Source of the DNA: Caldilineae bacterium | GTDB taxonomy: Bacteria; Chloroflexota; Anaerolineae; J102 | Reading direction: 5' to 3' | Assembly (NCBI GenBank): GCA_011176555.1 | Contig: DUEF01000247.1 | Coordinates: 1 to 6,105 of the forward strand | DNA length: 6,105 nucleotides | In this document: positions 5,254 to 6,105 of the stretch, one piece after another | Layout of the letters: each line of letters begins with the position of its first letter | Numbering within the stretch: position 1 is the first letter of the stretch | The notes under the pieces: generated by a model | What the model saw: only the letters and a program-made list of their open reading frames with translations | What the model was told of the DNA's origin: nothing | The model's database searches: none | Translations under genes and position numbers: made by a program

Positions 5254-6105
5254 CTAAAATGCAAAAATCAACACCAGATCGTTTACATTCGTGTGCGTGG
5301 GCCCGGTGACAAGCAGATCGTTAACAGATCGCAGGTAGGGATAGCTGTCGTTGTTGGCCAGCATTCCTTCTGCATCCAGCCCTTTTTCCCGACCCCGTTC
5401 CACTGTCGCGCCGTCGACCATCCCTCCCGCCGAGTCCGTGGGGCCGTCCGTGCCGTCGGTGGCGAATGAGACGACCACCAGACGCTCGGACTCTGGGAGT
5501 TGGTCGAGAACCAGGGCCGCAGCCAGGGTCAGTTCCTGGTTCCGTCCCCCCATGCCATCGCCTCGAATCGTCACGGTGGTCTCGCCTCCCAGAATCAGGC
5601 ACGCAGGCGGAGCGACAGGGCGGGCGTGTGAAAGCGATTCCCGTCCCAGGGCCACGATCACTTTCGCCACTTCCCGAGCTTCTCCTTCCAAAAAGGTCGT
5701 GAGAATGACGGCATTGAATCCGCGTTGCTCCGCTTGCTGCCGGGCGGCCTCAGCAGCGATGGCGTTATCGGCGATGATCAGTGTTTGGCTGCGGGCGAAA
5801 ATGGCGTCGCCTGGCTTCGGTGTATCCAATATCTCGCCCCCCATGCCCGCCCGCAGACGGGTTAGCACAGAGTCCGGCAAATCATCGACCAACGCGTAGC
5901 GTTCGACCACGGCCCAGGCATCGGCCCAGGTGGAACGATCAGGCACGGTCGGGCCAGAGGCGATGACATCGAGGACGCTGCCCACCACATCGGACACAAC
6001 CAGAGTGATCACAGTAGCCGGAGCGGCCAGGCGCTCCTGCTGTTCCTCCGGCGTTGCTGTTCGCCAACCGAGCTCGGTCACCGTCACCTCGGCCTGCCGC
6101 TGCAC
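5254..6105 (-). CDS. Glycerate 2-kinase, MOFRL family, C-terminal part (5' end outside window)
   Basis: Phosphorylates D-glycerate, normally to 2-phosphoglycerate, linking glyoxylate, serine or sugar-acid breakdown to glycolysis in the cytoplasm. The 283 visible residues end at a TAG at 5254; full members are about 420-450 residues, so roughly 150 are missing beyond 6105. The first visible codon is GTG at the edge and is not a start. Seen in order: VITLVVSDVVG and DVIASGPTVPD (residues 32-56), ILGGETTVTIRGDGMGGRNQ (171-190), ATDGTDGPTDSAGG (215-228) and the closing GPTHTNVNDLVLIF (268-281), the last three marking the MOFRL domain. The stretch just before VITLVVSDVVG (residues 1-29) does not show the expected KHLS..KGG motif. 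It is convergent with the PRPP synthase, with 57 bp between the stops. Related genes are called gckA, garK2 or ttuD; I leave the symbol blank because the type is undecided. Confidence 0.92.
   Translation of the reverse strand: MQRQAEVTVTELGWRTATPEEQQERLAAPATVITLVVSDVVGSVLDVIASGPTVPDRSTWADAWAVVERYALVDDLPDSVLTRLRAGMGGEILDTPKPGDAIFARSQTLIIADNAIAAEAARQQAEQRGFNAVILTTFLEGEAREVAKVIVALGRESLSHARPVAPPACLILGGETTVTIRGDGMGGRNQELTLAAALVLDQLPESERLVVVSFATDGTDGPTDSAGGMVDGATVERGREKGLDAEGMLANNDSYPYLRSVNDLLVTGPTHTNVNDLVLIFAF

Noticed and set aside
5351..5899. A 182-codon plus-strand frame over the glycerate kinase
   Set aside because: Ser/Arg/Pro-rich shadow frame without any conserved segment.

Overview
The window is bacterial chromosomal DNA of moderate to high GC. 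It carries six protein genes packed with ordinary bacterial spacing and no phage, transposase, CRISPR array, rRNA or tRNA that I can recognise. The dehydrogenase starts MRSIYFDKDIPKALLVK, and this opening, its pairing with XdhC, and the general style of the proteins recall Chloroflexota (Anaerolineae or Caldilineae type). That assignment is from memory of protein families, not from a search, and I hold it with moderate confidence.

Layout. 1-498 (-) is the N-terminal part of a secreted alpha/beta hydrolase that runs off the left edge. 629-1846 (-) is a zinc-dependent medium-chain dehydrogenase, and 1854-2942 (-) an XdhC-family protein; they lie 7 bp apart in the order xdhC then dehydrogenase and are almost certainly one transcript. 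2943-3134 is a divergent intergenic region with a consensus -10 box almost touching the xdhC start and a very strong 26-bp stem-loop. 3135-4016 (+) is a P1-family (S58, DmpA/NylC-like) self-processing peptidase. 4017-4200 is an intergenic stretch with a REP-like repeat candidate. 4201-5196 (+) is a divergent ribose-phosphate pyrophosphokinase. 5254-6105 (-) is the C-terminal part of a glycerate 2-kinase (MOFRL family) that runs off the right edge. No gene-free stretch exceeds 300 bp; the largest gaps are 192, 184 and 130 bp.

How the genes may work together. XdhC proteins help load and sulfurate the molybdenum cofactor of xanthine dehydrogenase-type enzymes, yet no molybdenum hydroxylase subunit is present here; the partner of this XdhC is either elsewhere or the protein has another role tied to the dehydrogenase. 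The peptidase, PRPP synthase and glycerate kinase look like independent metabolic genes. The window is mostly ordinary core or accessory metabolism. The best leads are the long hairpin between the divergent genes, the apparently leaderless xdhC promoter, the altered signature residues in the PRPP synthase, and the unusual sequence where the glycerate kinase normally carries its KGG motif.
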